Source: Galerina marginata (taxonomy: Eukaryota > Basidiomycota > Agaricomycetes > Agaricales > Galerinaceae). From it: a stretch of DNA of 64,000 nucleotides. The stretch covers positions 1,736,001 through 1,800,000 of the forward strand of contig JAECYW010000009.1 in assembly GCA_023014335.1 (NCBI GenBank), given 5' to 3'. This document shows, one piece after another, positions 11,553-22,110 of the stretch (positions within the stretch are counted from its first letter, which is position 1; every line of letters starts with the position of its first letter). The translations under genes were made by a program, and so were the position numbers. A model generated the notes under the pieces. That model was not told the DNA's origin. It searched no databases and saw only the letters and a list, made by a program, of their open reading frames with translations.

Positions 11553-13250
11553 CTAAAATCCCCATGGATAATCATTTATCAAACAGTGCGAGGGCGACAA
11601 ACCTGCCTCCAAAGCCTTCACCACCCAAGAAAGATCCAATTTAAATTCAACCCCCACTTTTCTTGCGTGGTATTCTACTTGACGGGAGATATCCATCTGC
11701 TTCACTCTTGCAAATGTCCCCGTAAGATGTTTCAACCTCGAGACACATTGTCGTTTGGGGTCCAGTCTCATAATAATGAAGTCGAGCAGGTCTTTGTCTG
11801 AAATCGACACGCCGTAGAATTCAAGAACCTCTAACCTAGGAAGGATTAATAAGTCCTGATTTGGTGATTCTTCCGATGGATATGTTGACAGTAGCACCTG
11901 TAGATTATGACTCTTTGGTGAGAGAGGTATAATGGGCGATTTGTCGGCTTTGTGTCCTATACAAAGATGAACTACAGATGGCACAAAACGAAAACAGTCA
12001 AAGACTTCTTCCATCGTCAACACGCGTGAGCTGAGTGTCAGTTTAAATAAGCCTTCCAGTCGAGGAAGAAGTTTCAAAGCAGAAGGTAGGGCTTGCAAGA
12101 GGTGCGAAGATCGTGTTTCGATACATTCCAGGTTACGCAAAATTGGCGCATGCAAAACACGGTATATCGAAGCCGCGCTGTTGCCCTCTTCCACAATTGC
12201 AAGGTCCCTGAGGTTGAGCAGGTGAATTGAATCGTTAGAGTCGCTACTCGTGTTGTCTATTGTCGCGCTCTTGATTTTCAAAGCGCATCGTACGAGGAGA
12301 GGGCAATGGAACAACAACTGGCAGGCCCATTGAGAGGGCATAAAACTTCCAATGGATAAACTGCTAAGTTGGGACCAGGTGGAAGGGATCGGAAAGAGGA
12401 TAGCAGAAGGTCCTGCCCCTGGTAGATTTCCGATGGACAGTTTACACAGTCTTGGGGCTGAAAATATTCCCCGTTCATACCACCGTACGGTGTCGTTTCG
12501 GATAGCGTAGATCCGGAGGCTTTCCAGGTTGAGGAGCTTGTCGACGGATAGATCCATCGCCCGGTGGTGCGCCTCACCCGTTGTGATTAAGGTCAAGTCC
12601 AGATTTCGAAAACGAGGTGAGAAATGGAAAACGATGTCGAATAATTGGTGGTGTAATTCTGTTGGTAATTCTCCCGACTGAGTTGATAGCGCAACCGATA
12701 AAGGAACAGCTCCTGCACGACCTAGCCATTCGCGTACGAGGTCGCAACGTTGCTGCATCTTGTCGGTGAGTCCAAATATTCCGGGATTATCGACATGAGT
12801 AGGTGGCAAATCAAATATAGGATCACGAATTGTGTAGAAAATCGGAATATAGATACGGGACCAAATCTCGGGAGTTGAAAGTGCGACGGATCTCCAGAGG
12901 TTGCAGATGTGCGTAAGAAGTAATGGGGCTTCGGCATAACTCATGATAGGATATCTGTGTGTAGCCAGGCAATGGAAGAATATTTCGCGCCATACATCCT
13001 GCGGTACGCGTCGAATTGGTGACAAGATGGTGTTGCAACGAGCAATGGAAGACTTCAGTGCGTTCCGTTCTTCATATAGTGCATCCAGGGTGTGCTGTGT
13101 TTGGAGAATGAGATCTTCTACTTTCGCCAATTTTGTAGACGGGATTTGTTTCAATTCCTGAGCTTTGATGACCTCTTCGTCCGATGGAGAATGATTGTTG
13201 GTCAGGTACAATGACAGCGGAGAACGCATAACTGGACACTCTAGAGCCAT
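11553..13250 (-). CDS. F-box/LRR-like protein, intact tandem copy
   Basis: A single uninterrupted frame of 565 residues starting MALECPV. Residues about 40-75 form a coiled coil, followed by SPIRRVPQDVWREIFFHCL and LLLTHICNLWRSVAL, the F-box-like motif common in agaric families. The rest is LRR-like, ending with the conserved VSISDKDLLDFI and MDISRQVEYHA segments that it shares with its neighbour. F-box proteins recruit targets to the Skp1-cullin ubiquitin ligase; the target is unknown. It is the upstream member of a head-to-tail tandem pair on the minus strand. The pair is recognisably similar over its full length at both protein and DNA level, so the duplication is fairly recent. Confidence 0.82.
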   Translation of the reverse strand: MALECPVMRSPLSLYLTNNHSPSDEEVIKAQELKQIPSTKLAKVEDLILQTQHTLDALYEERNALKSSIARCNTILSPIRRVPQDVWREIFFHCLATHRYPIMSYAEAPLLLTHICNLWRSVALSTPEIWSRIYIPIFYTIRDPIFDLPPTHVDNPGIFGLTDKMQQRCDLVREWLGRAGAVPLSVALSTQSGELPTELHHQLFDIVFHFSPRFRNLDLTLITTGEAHHRAMDLSVDKLLNLESLRIYAIRNDTVRWYERGIFSAPRLCKLSIGNLPGAGPSAILFPIPSTWSQLSSLSIGSFMPSQWACQLLFHCPLLVRCALKIKSATIDNTSSDSNDSIHLLNLRDLAIVEEGNSAASIYRVLHAPILRNLECIETRSSHLLQALPSALKLLPRLEGLFKLTLSSRVLTMEEVFDCFRFVPSVVHLCIGHKADKSPIIPLSPKSHNLQVLLSTYPSEESPNQDLLILPRLEVLEFYGVSISDKDLLDFIIMRLDPKRQCVSRLKHLTGTFARVKQMDISRQVEYHARKVGVEFKLDLSWVVKALEAGLSPSHCLINDYPWGF

Positions 13251-13774
13251 AGCTGTGCGTTTATCTGAATCCGGATGAGATGCGATGAGCCGATACCTTT
13301 AGTCTCAGGTCCTTCAAGGCTAGCTAGGTAAATGGTTGGATGTAGGTTGGATCAACTTGGATGTTGGAAGGCTCCAGAGGGCGGTGGCTGTGCAGAACAG
13401 AACACGTCGGTCCGGTTGATGCCAACCCAACCGGCCCAGCACCTTTTCCCGGTTTTGAAAGGAGATCAGGGAGACAAGTCGAGGTAAGTACTCTTAAAGA
13501 TCGCAGACAATACCAACAACTATCACCTCTGGTGGGTTATATAACTTACAAGTTATTATTGGAGTCCTGAAGCTCAAGGCAGCCTAATGTGGGCTGAGGC
13601 TCTTCATTCTTAGTATGCGCATAGTCAAGTTCGGTTGAAGTTGGATTTATTAACCAGATACTATTTCAGTGCTGTAAATATGGATTCCGCAGAAAGATGC
13701 AAGAATTATGTAAGAGAGAATGGAATATGAGCAGACAGTCCATGTTTTGAAGTAATTGTAGTAACCGGGTCGAA
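13251..13774. other. Intergenic region between F-box and HSP20 genes
   Basis: A 524-bp stretch with the promoter side of the F-box gene and the 3' side of the HSP20 gene. An open frame at 13361-13570 on the plus strand has no recognisable motif and is not called. Confidence 0.4.
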
Positions 13775-14347
13775 TTACGCAATCGTAATTTTCTTGGGTG
13801 CGAGTTCAGGCGCTGATTTTGGGAAGGTGACGGTTAGAACACCGTTCTCCATCGAGGCTTTGATCTCTTCATCCTGCACAACAAAATTAGGCCTCTTTCA
13901 TCGTTTGTAGGTAATGGAAGCACATACCTTGACACCCTGAGGGAGTTGGAGAGTCCTAGAGTACTTTCCAAATCGTCTTTCACGGACCGCATAGCCATCC
14001 TCGGTCTGCTCGGTGGTCTGTTTGGTTTCAGCAGAGACGGTGAGCTTGCCGTTGTGAACGTCGATTTGGACGTCTTCCTTCGATACTCCGGGAAATTCGA
14101 AGGCCGCCGTCACAAGATTTTTCTCGCCGTCTTCGTGAAGATCCATTCTAAAAATTTGATCAGCATCTTGAACGAGAAGGGGAGGAAGTTAGTTGGAAAC
14201 ATACCTTGGTTTGAATGGTCTCACGGCGGTGTCGCCGTTTGGTCTCTGCAGTTGAGTACCATTTCTGGCAACGTGGCGAGGGGAGAAGGCTTCCTCGAAG
14301 AAACGGTCAAAGTCGTAGTAGGGCTCGTAGAAGAAGACGCTAGACAT
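13775..14347 (-). CDS. Small heat-shock protein (HSP20 family)
   Basis: Three exons (14205-14347, 13928-14147, 13775-13873) encode 153 residues. Small heat-shock proteins are ATP-independent chaperones that hold unfolding proteins in oligomers. The N-terminal arm begins MSSVFFYEPYYDFDRFFEEAF. The alpha-crystallin domain follows, with AAFEFPGVSKEDVQI, VRERRFGKYSRTLQLP and the signature GVLTVTFPK near the C-terminus. The tail ends in KKITIA, a short IxI-like anchoring motif. Length is normal for fungal Hsp20. The promoter has a TATA box and two canonical heat-shock elements, so heat induction is expected. Exon phases and splice sites agree throughout. Confidence 0.95.
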
Positions 14348-14453
14348 GTCGATGAGGTGTATTGGTAGTGTTTGTTTTGTGACTTGGAGGTGACTCGAGA
14401 GCTGAATTGTGTTTTGTAGAATTGCTGGGGATGTTGAGGCATTTGCGAGCCCA

Positions 14454-14461
14454 TATTTATA
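14454..14461 (-). promoter_or_regulatory. TATA box of the HSP20 gene
   Basis: Reads TATAAATA on the minus strand, 107-114 bp before the HSP20 start codon. The spacing fits a fungal core promoter with a leader of roughly 70-80 nt. Confidence 0.65.
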
Positions 14462-14540
14462 CCTTTCCAGAGGCTTGCGTATGCCTTAGTTTCGACACTG
14501 GTCTGTAATAGTGGGGATTGAACTCGCAGCACGTGGAAAC

Positions 14541-14548
14541 TTCGAGAA
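14541..14548. promoter_or_regulatory. Heat-shock element (TTCGAGAA)
   Basis: A TTCnnGAA palindrome, the core of the heat-shock factor site, about 195 bp upstream of the HSP20 start. A further GGAAG lies just beyond, which could be an imperfect third unit. Confidence 0.55.
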
Positions 14549-14632
14549 CGCGAGGAAGTCCATATATGGAAAGTGTGGGTCCTTCCATTTTCTCCCACGT
14601 GCTTCCACGGAGTTGACGCAGTTTCTCTACGG

Positions 14633-14640
14633 TTCTAGAA
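14633..14640. promoter_or_regulatory. Heat-shock element (TTCTAGAA)
   Basis: A perfect TTCTAGAA palindrome about 290 bp upstream of the HSP20 start, matching the consensus nTTCnnGAAn bound by heat-shock factor trimers. With the element at 14541 it makes a two-site heat-shock promoter. Confidence 0.6.
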
Positions 14641-14828
14641 AACAAGTAGTGCAGCTTTTTCTTTCTTACAAATTCGAACAGAAAAAATCATGAGGACGAG
14701 GTGACGTAAGTACAAATACAAGTCATGTTATTTGCCATTAAAATCCCTACCATCAAAGGGTTCAGCGGTGCTCAGCGGTGCTCCTTGTCTGCCTTGAATG
14801 TTGCCTCAACCTGTGCTCAAGTTTAAGT

Positions 14829-16929
14829 TTAGAGAAGTAGATTTAAAAGGTGTGGCCATACGTTGGCGAAAAAGGCGTCATCTATCAGGACACGAACTCC
14901 AGTCGCAGCAAGGGCTTTTGACACATCGAGGCAGGCATAGTGCGATTCTATTGTCGCGGCGGATTGTTCAAATCCAGGCGTGTGGTTTCCCCCGTCCACA
15001 ATTGTAGGAATAGCTAAAGAGGGATGAATTTAATTTGGTACTCTTTGAGTAGGATCGCGAGTAGCTGGGCTTACCAAATCCAGGATGTAGAGATGGAAGC
15101 GCTGGATAGAGATGACGAGGGTTATTTTCCTGGCACGAGTGATCTTTTGCCTACGAACCATATGTGACGTTTCCCTAGAGGAAAGCGGGCAATTAGGGAA
15201 TGAAATGGAGCATGCAAATTAGCACTGACGAAGTCTGTTGAAGCACTCTTGATGCCCCACTCGTAATCGATAGCCCCGTACTTATTGAGAACGATGTTCG
15301 CCACTTCTCCGCCTGTAGAGTTACACCCCAGATCAACACCCTTGCGCAGTCCATAGCGTTGAAACCTAAATCTGCCCACCTAGTGCCTCATTTTGGCGAA
15401 GATCAAATGTGGAGCCCCATTCCTCCTTGACCGTCACCTCGCACCCAGTAGCGAGGGCTGCCGCACTGGATAAAAATAATCATGAAAATCCCTCTAACAC
15501 GGTCGCGAGAAAGTTACGGAACTGGAAACAAGGAATCACTCTCTTCACAGTTTCCTGCATTTCTGCTCGAGTCGGGCCACGGACGTAACAGCTACGTCTA
15601 CATTAGTGCGAACCGGAGAGTAGCATAGAGTGAAACCTCACATGAACTTGGCATAATCGGGTATGACTGCCGAACAAATAGCGGTGTTGTAAGTATGGAA
15701 ATAAATCGTTTGGACGAAAGAAACGTGCTATTTGGAGCCCAATCCTTTCCTTCGAAAATGCCATGAACGCGATGGGTGGGCCTGAGCTGCTGACGAAGGG
15801 CTGAAATATTGTTGTAGCCCAAAACAGCCGCGTCCAAAGCGTTTTTGCCTTCCCAAGGAGAAAGCGCCGCGTGCGCTCTGATATTATTGGTCGTAAGGTT
15901 GAGCAGTTGGCAGGGTATAAATTCGCGTACGTGTGACCTCTGTATTCCACCGTGATCCGTTGCAATGCGAGGCAGCTGGTCAAGCTAACTGACCCGATCG
16001 GACCAGGGGCGGGATGGCACCTGTAGAAAACAGTGAGAAGTAACCCACGTGCGTTGGGTAGAATACTACATTAAACACGCAGCCATCCCCTCATATGCAC
16101 CTTTCTCCAGCAGCTTGATCTTTCCTGAGCCACCTTCCTCGGCTGATGGCATGAAGTGCGATTAGGATAGTGAAACCTGAATTAGATCGAGCAACTAGTA
16201 CCAGGCGTGCCCAAAAGAACGACTTTGCCAGAAATATTGTGGTGTTCTAGGGCAGCCTTGATAGAGCATGCTACTGCGACACCTAAGATTTCGGTTTAGA
16301 GATAGATCAATGTTCTGCCCGTCAGATGGCACCGAGGGTGTAAGGCTTACCAGACATTCCGATTAAATTATGCCCGCAGGCATGCCCAATTCCCTTAAGG
16401 GCATCCATCTGAGAAACATCCCCAGTTAGGATAGCCAACGTCGCATACGACCGTCATACATACCTCTGAATTGACACCAATGGTTCTTCCTCCAGCTCCA
16501 TGAGAGAATGTAGCTTTCCAGGCCGTCGGAAGATGGAAGTTCTTGGTCACCTCAAAGCCGTGCTTTTCCATAAAAGTGGTGTAAACATCGTGTGCATGGC
16601 TGAGGGTATGTTCAACAATGAAATAGTGGTTTCAGTGACCAGATCATACTATTCCTCATAGCCAAGTTCCGGGTGCGCTGATGAAGACGAACTCGTTGAG
16701 CGAAGATGTCTGGACGGGAACGATTGTTAATACCATGAATATCCAAGCTCAACTCCCTCAGTTCTTTGTCGAGCTCCGCTATTTTCGCCTCAATCGTTTG
16801 CAATATGTCTGGCCGATAGATGTCACTTGAATTGGGTCGAGAAGGAATGGCTTTGGCCTTGTCATCCGGGTGCCACACTTTGTTGTTGGATTTCAAGATC
16901 GTCGCATCGGAGGAATGAAGTTGGCACAT
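14829..16929 (-). CDS. Peptidase M20-family amidohydrolase (PM20D2-like)
   Basis: Rebuilt from 15 exons: 16734-16929, 16650-16677, 16464-16599, 16351-16408, 16202-16282, 16070-16142, 15931-16020, 15729-15877, 15642-15666, 15523-15591, 15380-15465, 15230-15312, 15159-15174, 15075-15101 and 14829-15013. The phases agree throughout and give 433 residues, the usual length of PM20D2-type metal-dependent amidohydrolases. Visible metal-site motifs are [34 protein letters not shown] and DGGNHTPGF. The dimerisation-domain stretches [15 protein letters not shown] and [16 protein letters not shown] are also present. The family hydrolyses amide bonds of small peptides or acyl-amino acids; the substrate here is not known. 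Intron 8 (15667-15728) starts with GC rather than GT. Exons of 16, 25, 27 and 28 nt explain why no long frame is visible. The gene appears complete. Confidence 0.9.
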
Positions 16930-17300
16930 GTTGGATAGGAAGAAAGCCGTCTACGATCCTGGAAAACCATTTCCGTCGATTTGTATCCCCAAATCTGTGT
17001 GAGATATTTGGAAGGCATAATGGACTGGATAAAAATAGCGTGGCGATCCTGACAGAGTTGAATGAAAATAGTCGTCGGTGAATTTGCGAGGCCTATTCTT
17101 TGTGTATTTCTCTGAATGGCGTCTTGGTCGGCAGACCAGCGTGTTTGAAAGTGTCTAAGTACAATGATGCAATGTATGCGACTTTGAGAGGTAGACTAAA
17201 TATTGAAAGTCGGAAAGTAAAATACAGAATTCGTACTAGAATACTTCTACCATTCTACCATGTTCATTATGCATGCCATGTCCATTATGCAGCGTGCCAG
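16930..17300. other. Intergenic, upstream of the amidohydrolase gene
   Basis: A 371-bp spacer between the stop of the HNH gene and the start of the amidohydrolase, both on the minus strand. It presumably holds the amidohydrolase promoter. No further signal seen. Confidence 0.4.
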
Positions 17301-18593
17301 TTATGAAGCGATGATTTGCTTGTTCCAGTTGTTAACTTTTTCCTGTACGTCTCTCAGCTCCGCCGCCGCCGCTTTCTCCTTGGCTTCTCTCATCATAGCT
17401 TGTAGCTCATCCGGTGGCATCAGGATATATGGCAGTGCCAAGAGGATGTCAAAGTTGTCGGGGCCAGCATGAGCGCCATAGCGCTCCACCGCTTGTCTCT
17501 GTGTCTTCTCCGCGGAGGCAGTATGTGCATTCATAATCGCCTTGTGCTCCGTCTGTGCCTGATCCATGACCCCGTCGGGATAGAAGATGTATTTCCAAGT
17601 TGCGGCGACCTCATCTTTCAGTGTCTGGGCTCCAAAATGGTGGAGGACCGTGCTAGCGTAGACGGCTTCGAAGAGAATGGCAGGGGGCCAATCAGGAGTA
17701 TGAGAAATTCGGAGTGAAACACTAGACGGGGGTTCACTGATGCCGCCGGTAAAGTATGGTTTGCTAGGTTCGAAGAGATGTGCTGTATACCTTCTCTCTC
17801 CTGCTGGTGCGGTGGGGTCAACGTCGGGCGTGTCCATCGCAAAGTTTGGCGTCTGTTTATCAACGCTGTCAGACACCAATTACATATTATACAAGCAGTA
17901 CGCACTGATAAGAATGCAATATGCCTACCTAACCCGCGGTGACTGTAGTTGTTCAGCAAGAGGCCGTTTCGGACACTGTCGATGTCCTGTACAATGTCGG
18001 CACGTGCAGGGTCTCTACTGCGACGCTGAGTATACGTCGAAATGTACTTTCGCCATTGGGTGAGCGACTCTCAAACGAGACTAAGAGTAGCATACGGTAT
18101 CGCCCTTGCTGTGGGCCAGGAGGTGCACGGCGTCGCAGATGTCCTCGTCTATCCCTGTCAAGACGCATCGATGTCCATCTCGCATTGCAACGTCTGAATG
18201 GAATTGAGCCCTACGAGAGGTCGCAACACTAGAAGTGATGTTTGTGCGCCCGATGTTAGGATCGACCGGAAACATTCTTCGCCTCTCTTCGTCGCTGGTG
18301 TGATAGTATAAAGCAACGGATTCGATTGGGAGGCCAGCATTGTAGTCCACGACGTTGATCAAGTCGGAACTGGACGAAAGGTCGCCCTCTGCTCCAACAA
18401 CGATTCCAATGGCGTAGCGGATCCATTTGTACGGCCTGGGCGAGAACTGGAGTGCGTCGAGGGTCTCAAGTGGGAGAGTAAGGCAAAGGAGCCAATGCCA
18501 GTTGTTAGCATCAAGATTGAGGTCACCGCCGAGCGCTGCGACGCGAGGGAGCGACGCATATACTTTGATCTCGTGGTGAGCAGTTGCGGTCAT
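17301..18593 (-). CDS. HNH nuclease-domain protein (HNH_2 type)
   Basis: Three exons (18096-18593, 17906-18046, 17301-17852) give 396 residues. Residues about 140-235 carry an HNH-like domain: RDGHRCVLTG, then CDAVHLLAHSKGD (first His), then IDSVRNGLLLNNYSH (Asn and last His). The conserved TPNFAMDTPDVDP and ERRYTAHLFEP segments follow the domain, a layout common in proteins of mushroom genomes. The C-terminal part is rich in charged residues and probably coiled-coil (REAKEKAAAAELRDVQEKV). HNH domains usually cut DNA, but the cellular role of this fungal family is not established. It is divergent from the helicase at 18738, with only 144 bp between start codons, so the two may share a promoter. 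Confidence 0.85.
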
Positions 18594-18737
18594 GATGTAA
18601 GAGAGTTGTTGCCGGGCTCAGACTTTTCTTCAACGTGATCGTAAATCTCACCTAAGCGGGCAAGAATAGCGCCGAGCCAGCTTGATCACTAACCCTGACG
18701 TCGAAAAGAACAGCTCATCTTTAACTGGACCTGCTTG
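18594..18737. promoter_or_regulatory. Short divergent promoter (HNH gene / helicase)
   Basis: Only 144 bp separate the two divergent start codons. Both promoters must lie here or overlap the other gene. No clear TATA box seen. Confidence 0.5.
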
Positions 18738-21700
18738 ATGACTCCGATGGCTAGCGAAGGAGATCTCAAAGCTTTCATCGACCGTCAACGCGTCTTGCTC
18801 ACGAAAGAACGCGATGCAGAGATCGAAAGGACCTCCTTGTTACTGTCGAACTGTGGGCCTAAACTCCTTGAGCAGAAAGGACTATCCCTCGGAGGTCTTG
18901 GAGTTGTCGGCATGAACATTGGTCTTGGAGGGAAAACGTGGGTGCTATAGTTCATATCTCTGGATTGCATTACTGACAATCTTCGAAGGTAGGCTGGTGG
19001 AACTTGAACGACCTTCGGCGTATCACGCCAGTCCGATCTTTCCTCCCCATAACCTAAGGCCCGGCGATCTTGCTAGAATTGAGCCTAATGTATCATCGAC
19101 CACGGCTAATAAGAAACCGAAAGCCTCTGCGCCTGCTGATACAAAGAGCCAACAAGCAGAAGGAGTTGTCTACAAGGTGAGCATCATATATCATAAATAT
19201 TCTCAATATAACGATGCCATAGGTATCCGACACCCGCATTGTAATCGCCATCGACTCAGAGTCAAGCTCAGAAGATTTGGACCTTCCAGAGCGCTGTCGT
19301 GCTGTAAAGCTGGCCAATAGTGTTACATATGACAGGTGATCCCCTCAGATTCAATCCTGTCCTGCTTCCAGGCGTTGATACGTTATTGCTTAGGATGGAT
19401 AAAGCCATATCTCAATTGGAAAGAATCGTCCTTCCATCGGTTAGCCCCTTCTTACCCAACTGAACCCATGGGCTGAGCATCTACAGGGCGATGGCAAGGC
19501 TGCTGGCGAATTGAATAATCTGATTCAAGTTCTTCTCGGGATGAAGCCACCATCACCCAAAGATCCGGTCGATAAATTCACTTTTTTCGACGATACCCTG
19601 AATGACAGTCAGAAAGTAGCTGTCAAGTTCTGCTTGGAATCCCCAGAAGTTGCCTGCATTCACGGTCCTCCAGGTATTATGATGCTCTTCTAAATCCAAT
19701 GTCCAAGACCTGACACCTTGTAGGAACTGGCAAGACGCACACCCTGATCGAAATCATTAGGCAGCTGACTACCGAAACACCTACAAATCCCAAGCCAAAA
19801 CGAGTACTCGTATGCGGTGCTTCAAACCTTTCCGTGGACAACATCTTGGAACGTCTTTTAGCTTTACCCGTTGTAGACAGGGCTCAGAGATTGAAGTTCA
19901 CAAGGATCGGCCATCCAGCACGTGTCATGGCCCATGAGGGCATACTTGAATCCACTCTGGAAGTTAAAGCTACTCGAACGGATCAAGTGCGTCTAATTTC
20001 TTTGCCTGTGGCATCTGGTTTAATTAATGCTCCCAGGCTGCGCTTGCAAGGGATGTGAAAGACGAATTGGAAACTACGCTTGGCGTCCTTTCTGGAAAGG
20101 GTAAAGGTGTGAAAGGCAAAGGTCCGAGAGGTGCTGAACGGAGAAAGATGTGGGATGAAGTGAAAGCCCTTCGTAAAGAGTAAGGCTTATCTTGCCAAAG
20201 AGGTTCCGTGACTCATTTTTTTTCTATCAAGATACCGACAGCGAGAAGGCGGCGTGGTCAAGGCAGTGTTGAAAGAGTCACAGGTACGGGTCTCGTAATC
20301 TTTTACATCCTCGTCGCATTGCACTTAATTCGATCAAAGGTCGTGCTTGCCACATGTCACTCTTCTGGAGGACGCCAGCTGTATAATCAAGATTTCGACG
20401 TGGTTATTATCGACGAAGCTACCCAGGCGCTTGAAGCTGTGCGTCATAATTTAAATCAGAGTTTATCATAGTTTTCAATGCAAACATCTAGGTTTGCTGG
20501 ATTCCTATTTTCAAAGCAAAGAAACTCATATTGGCTGGGGATCCCATGCAACTACCTCCTACCATTTTGTCTATAGACGACAAAAACAAAGCAAAGAAAA
20601 AAGTGTCCAAAGCCTCTTCCAGCACTCCGAAATCTAAAAACACCCCAAACTCGAAAACACCTGGGAAATCAAAAGAGTCAAGCGGAACAAAAAACCTTGT
20701 CCCACCTCAGGATGCTGACGATGCCAATTCTGACTCGTCTGAAAGTAGCGAATTGGAGGAAGCCGTGGCTGAAGCATCAGCGCCTTCCTCTTTGAAGAAT
20801 AAGCCTCCTGTCATCAAACTTATACCGCCAAAAACACTGGAAACGACCCTATTTGATCGTTTGGAGGCAATGTATGGTGCTAATATCAAACGGATGCTTG
20901 AAGTCCAATATCGGTTAGCCTCCTTGTACGACATCTTTTGGCTGGTTTCTAAACATTGTCTGGCAGAATGCACGAGCAAATATGCGCATTTCCATCAAAG
21001 ACTCTCTATGGCTCCAAGCTCAAGTCTCACCAATCTGTAGCGTCCCATCTACTTCACGATTTACCCAACACGAAAGCGGACTCGGAGGATGATGAAAAAG
21101 AACTTCTCCAAACACCTGTTGTATTTTTCGACACCGCTGGCTGCGAGTACTTCGAGAGACTAGACGGCGATGGCGATGAGGGTAGTAAGTGTAACGAAAA
21201 CGAAGGGACCATTGTGCAGAACTGGGTCGATAAATTGGTAAGTATTGCCCATTGTTCGCAGGACATACAATGCAAAGCTAATTGACTCCCCATCCCAGGT
21301 CGAAGTCGGGGTCGTACCCAGTCAGATCGCGATCATCACCCCGTACGGCGTAGATGTACGACTTAATGGATCATATACTAATTTTAACCATAGATATCAA
21401 GCCCAGGTCACGTTATTAACCTCTCTGCTCCGACCAAAGTATGGACCAACGCTGGAGATTGGGACTGTTGATGGTATGCAGGGTCGAGAGAAGGAAGCAG
21501 TTATCATTTCGCTCGTCAGGAGTAACGACCTGGTCAGGCATACATTGAAAACTTCATTTTGTTTGCATGATAACTAAATAGGTGTTTAGAGAGAAGTGGG
21601 TTTCCTCAAGGAGAAACGGCGAATGAATGGTCTGCCTTCATAGATGGCACCGCTGATTTTGGCTGACATTATTCTTCAAGTCGCAATGACCAGAGCAAAA

Positions 21701-21871
21701 CGACACCTTGTGAGTCGCGAATACATTTCCTCTAAAACTTCCAATTCTGAAGGATGTCATCAGTGCGTAGTTGGAGATTCGTCTACCGTTATTCATGGAG
21801 GAAGCTACTTGAAGAAATGGCTTGCCTGGCTTGACGCCAACGCAGATGTGAAGTATGCCGGTTTGGAGTAG
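18738..21871 (+). CDS. SF1 DNA/RNA helicase, HCS1/IGHMBP2 (Upf1-like) family
   Basis: A multi-exon gene with all superfamily-1B helicase motifs in order. Walker A is HGPPG-TGKT, split by an intron at about 19673-19723. Then come LSVDNILERLLAL (Ia), VVIIDEATQALE (II), LILAGDPMQLPPT (III), LEVQYRMHEQICAFP (IV), GTVDGMQGREKEAVIISLVRS (V) and RRMNV-AMTRAKRHL (VI, also split by an intron). The N-terminal part LVELERPSAYH...MDKAISQLERIV matches the SMUBP-2/HCS1 type. A serine- and lysine-rich low-complexity insert of about 110 residues sits between motifs III and IV. These enzymes unwind DNA or RNA 5'-to-3' and in yeast associate with DNA polymerase alpha. The start is the ATG at 18738 (an upstream in-frame TTG is not used). 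The stop follows the C-terminal ADVKYAGLE. Confidence 0.9.
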
Positions 21872-22110
21872 ACGGGTCGTTATTGGGTCATTCGTGAGTG
21901 TTGCGTTCACGTTAGGTTACATAATGTGCTCAAGAAATAGTTTGCCAGTCAACAGACAAATGCACCCTATGAATACCGATTGTTCCCGTATCTGGTACAG
22001 AAAGAACCACCGAATTCGTACATAAAGTGTATCCTACTACATAGATGGGCTAATCATCTTGTCTCTCCTGCTGAATGAAAGAGAAAGAGGAACACCACCA
22101 GGGAAAAAAA

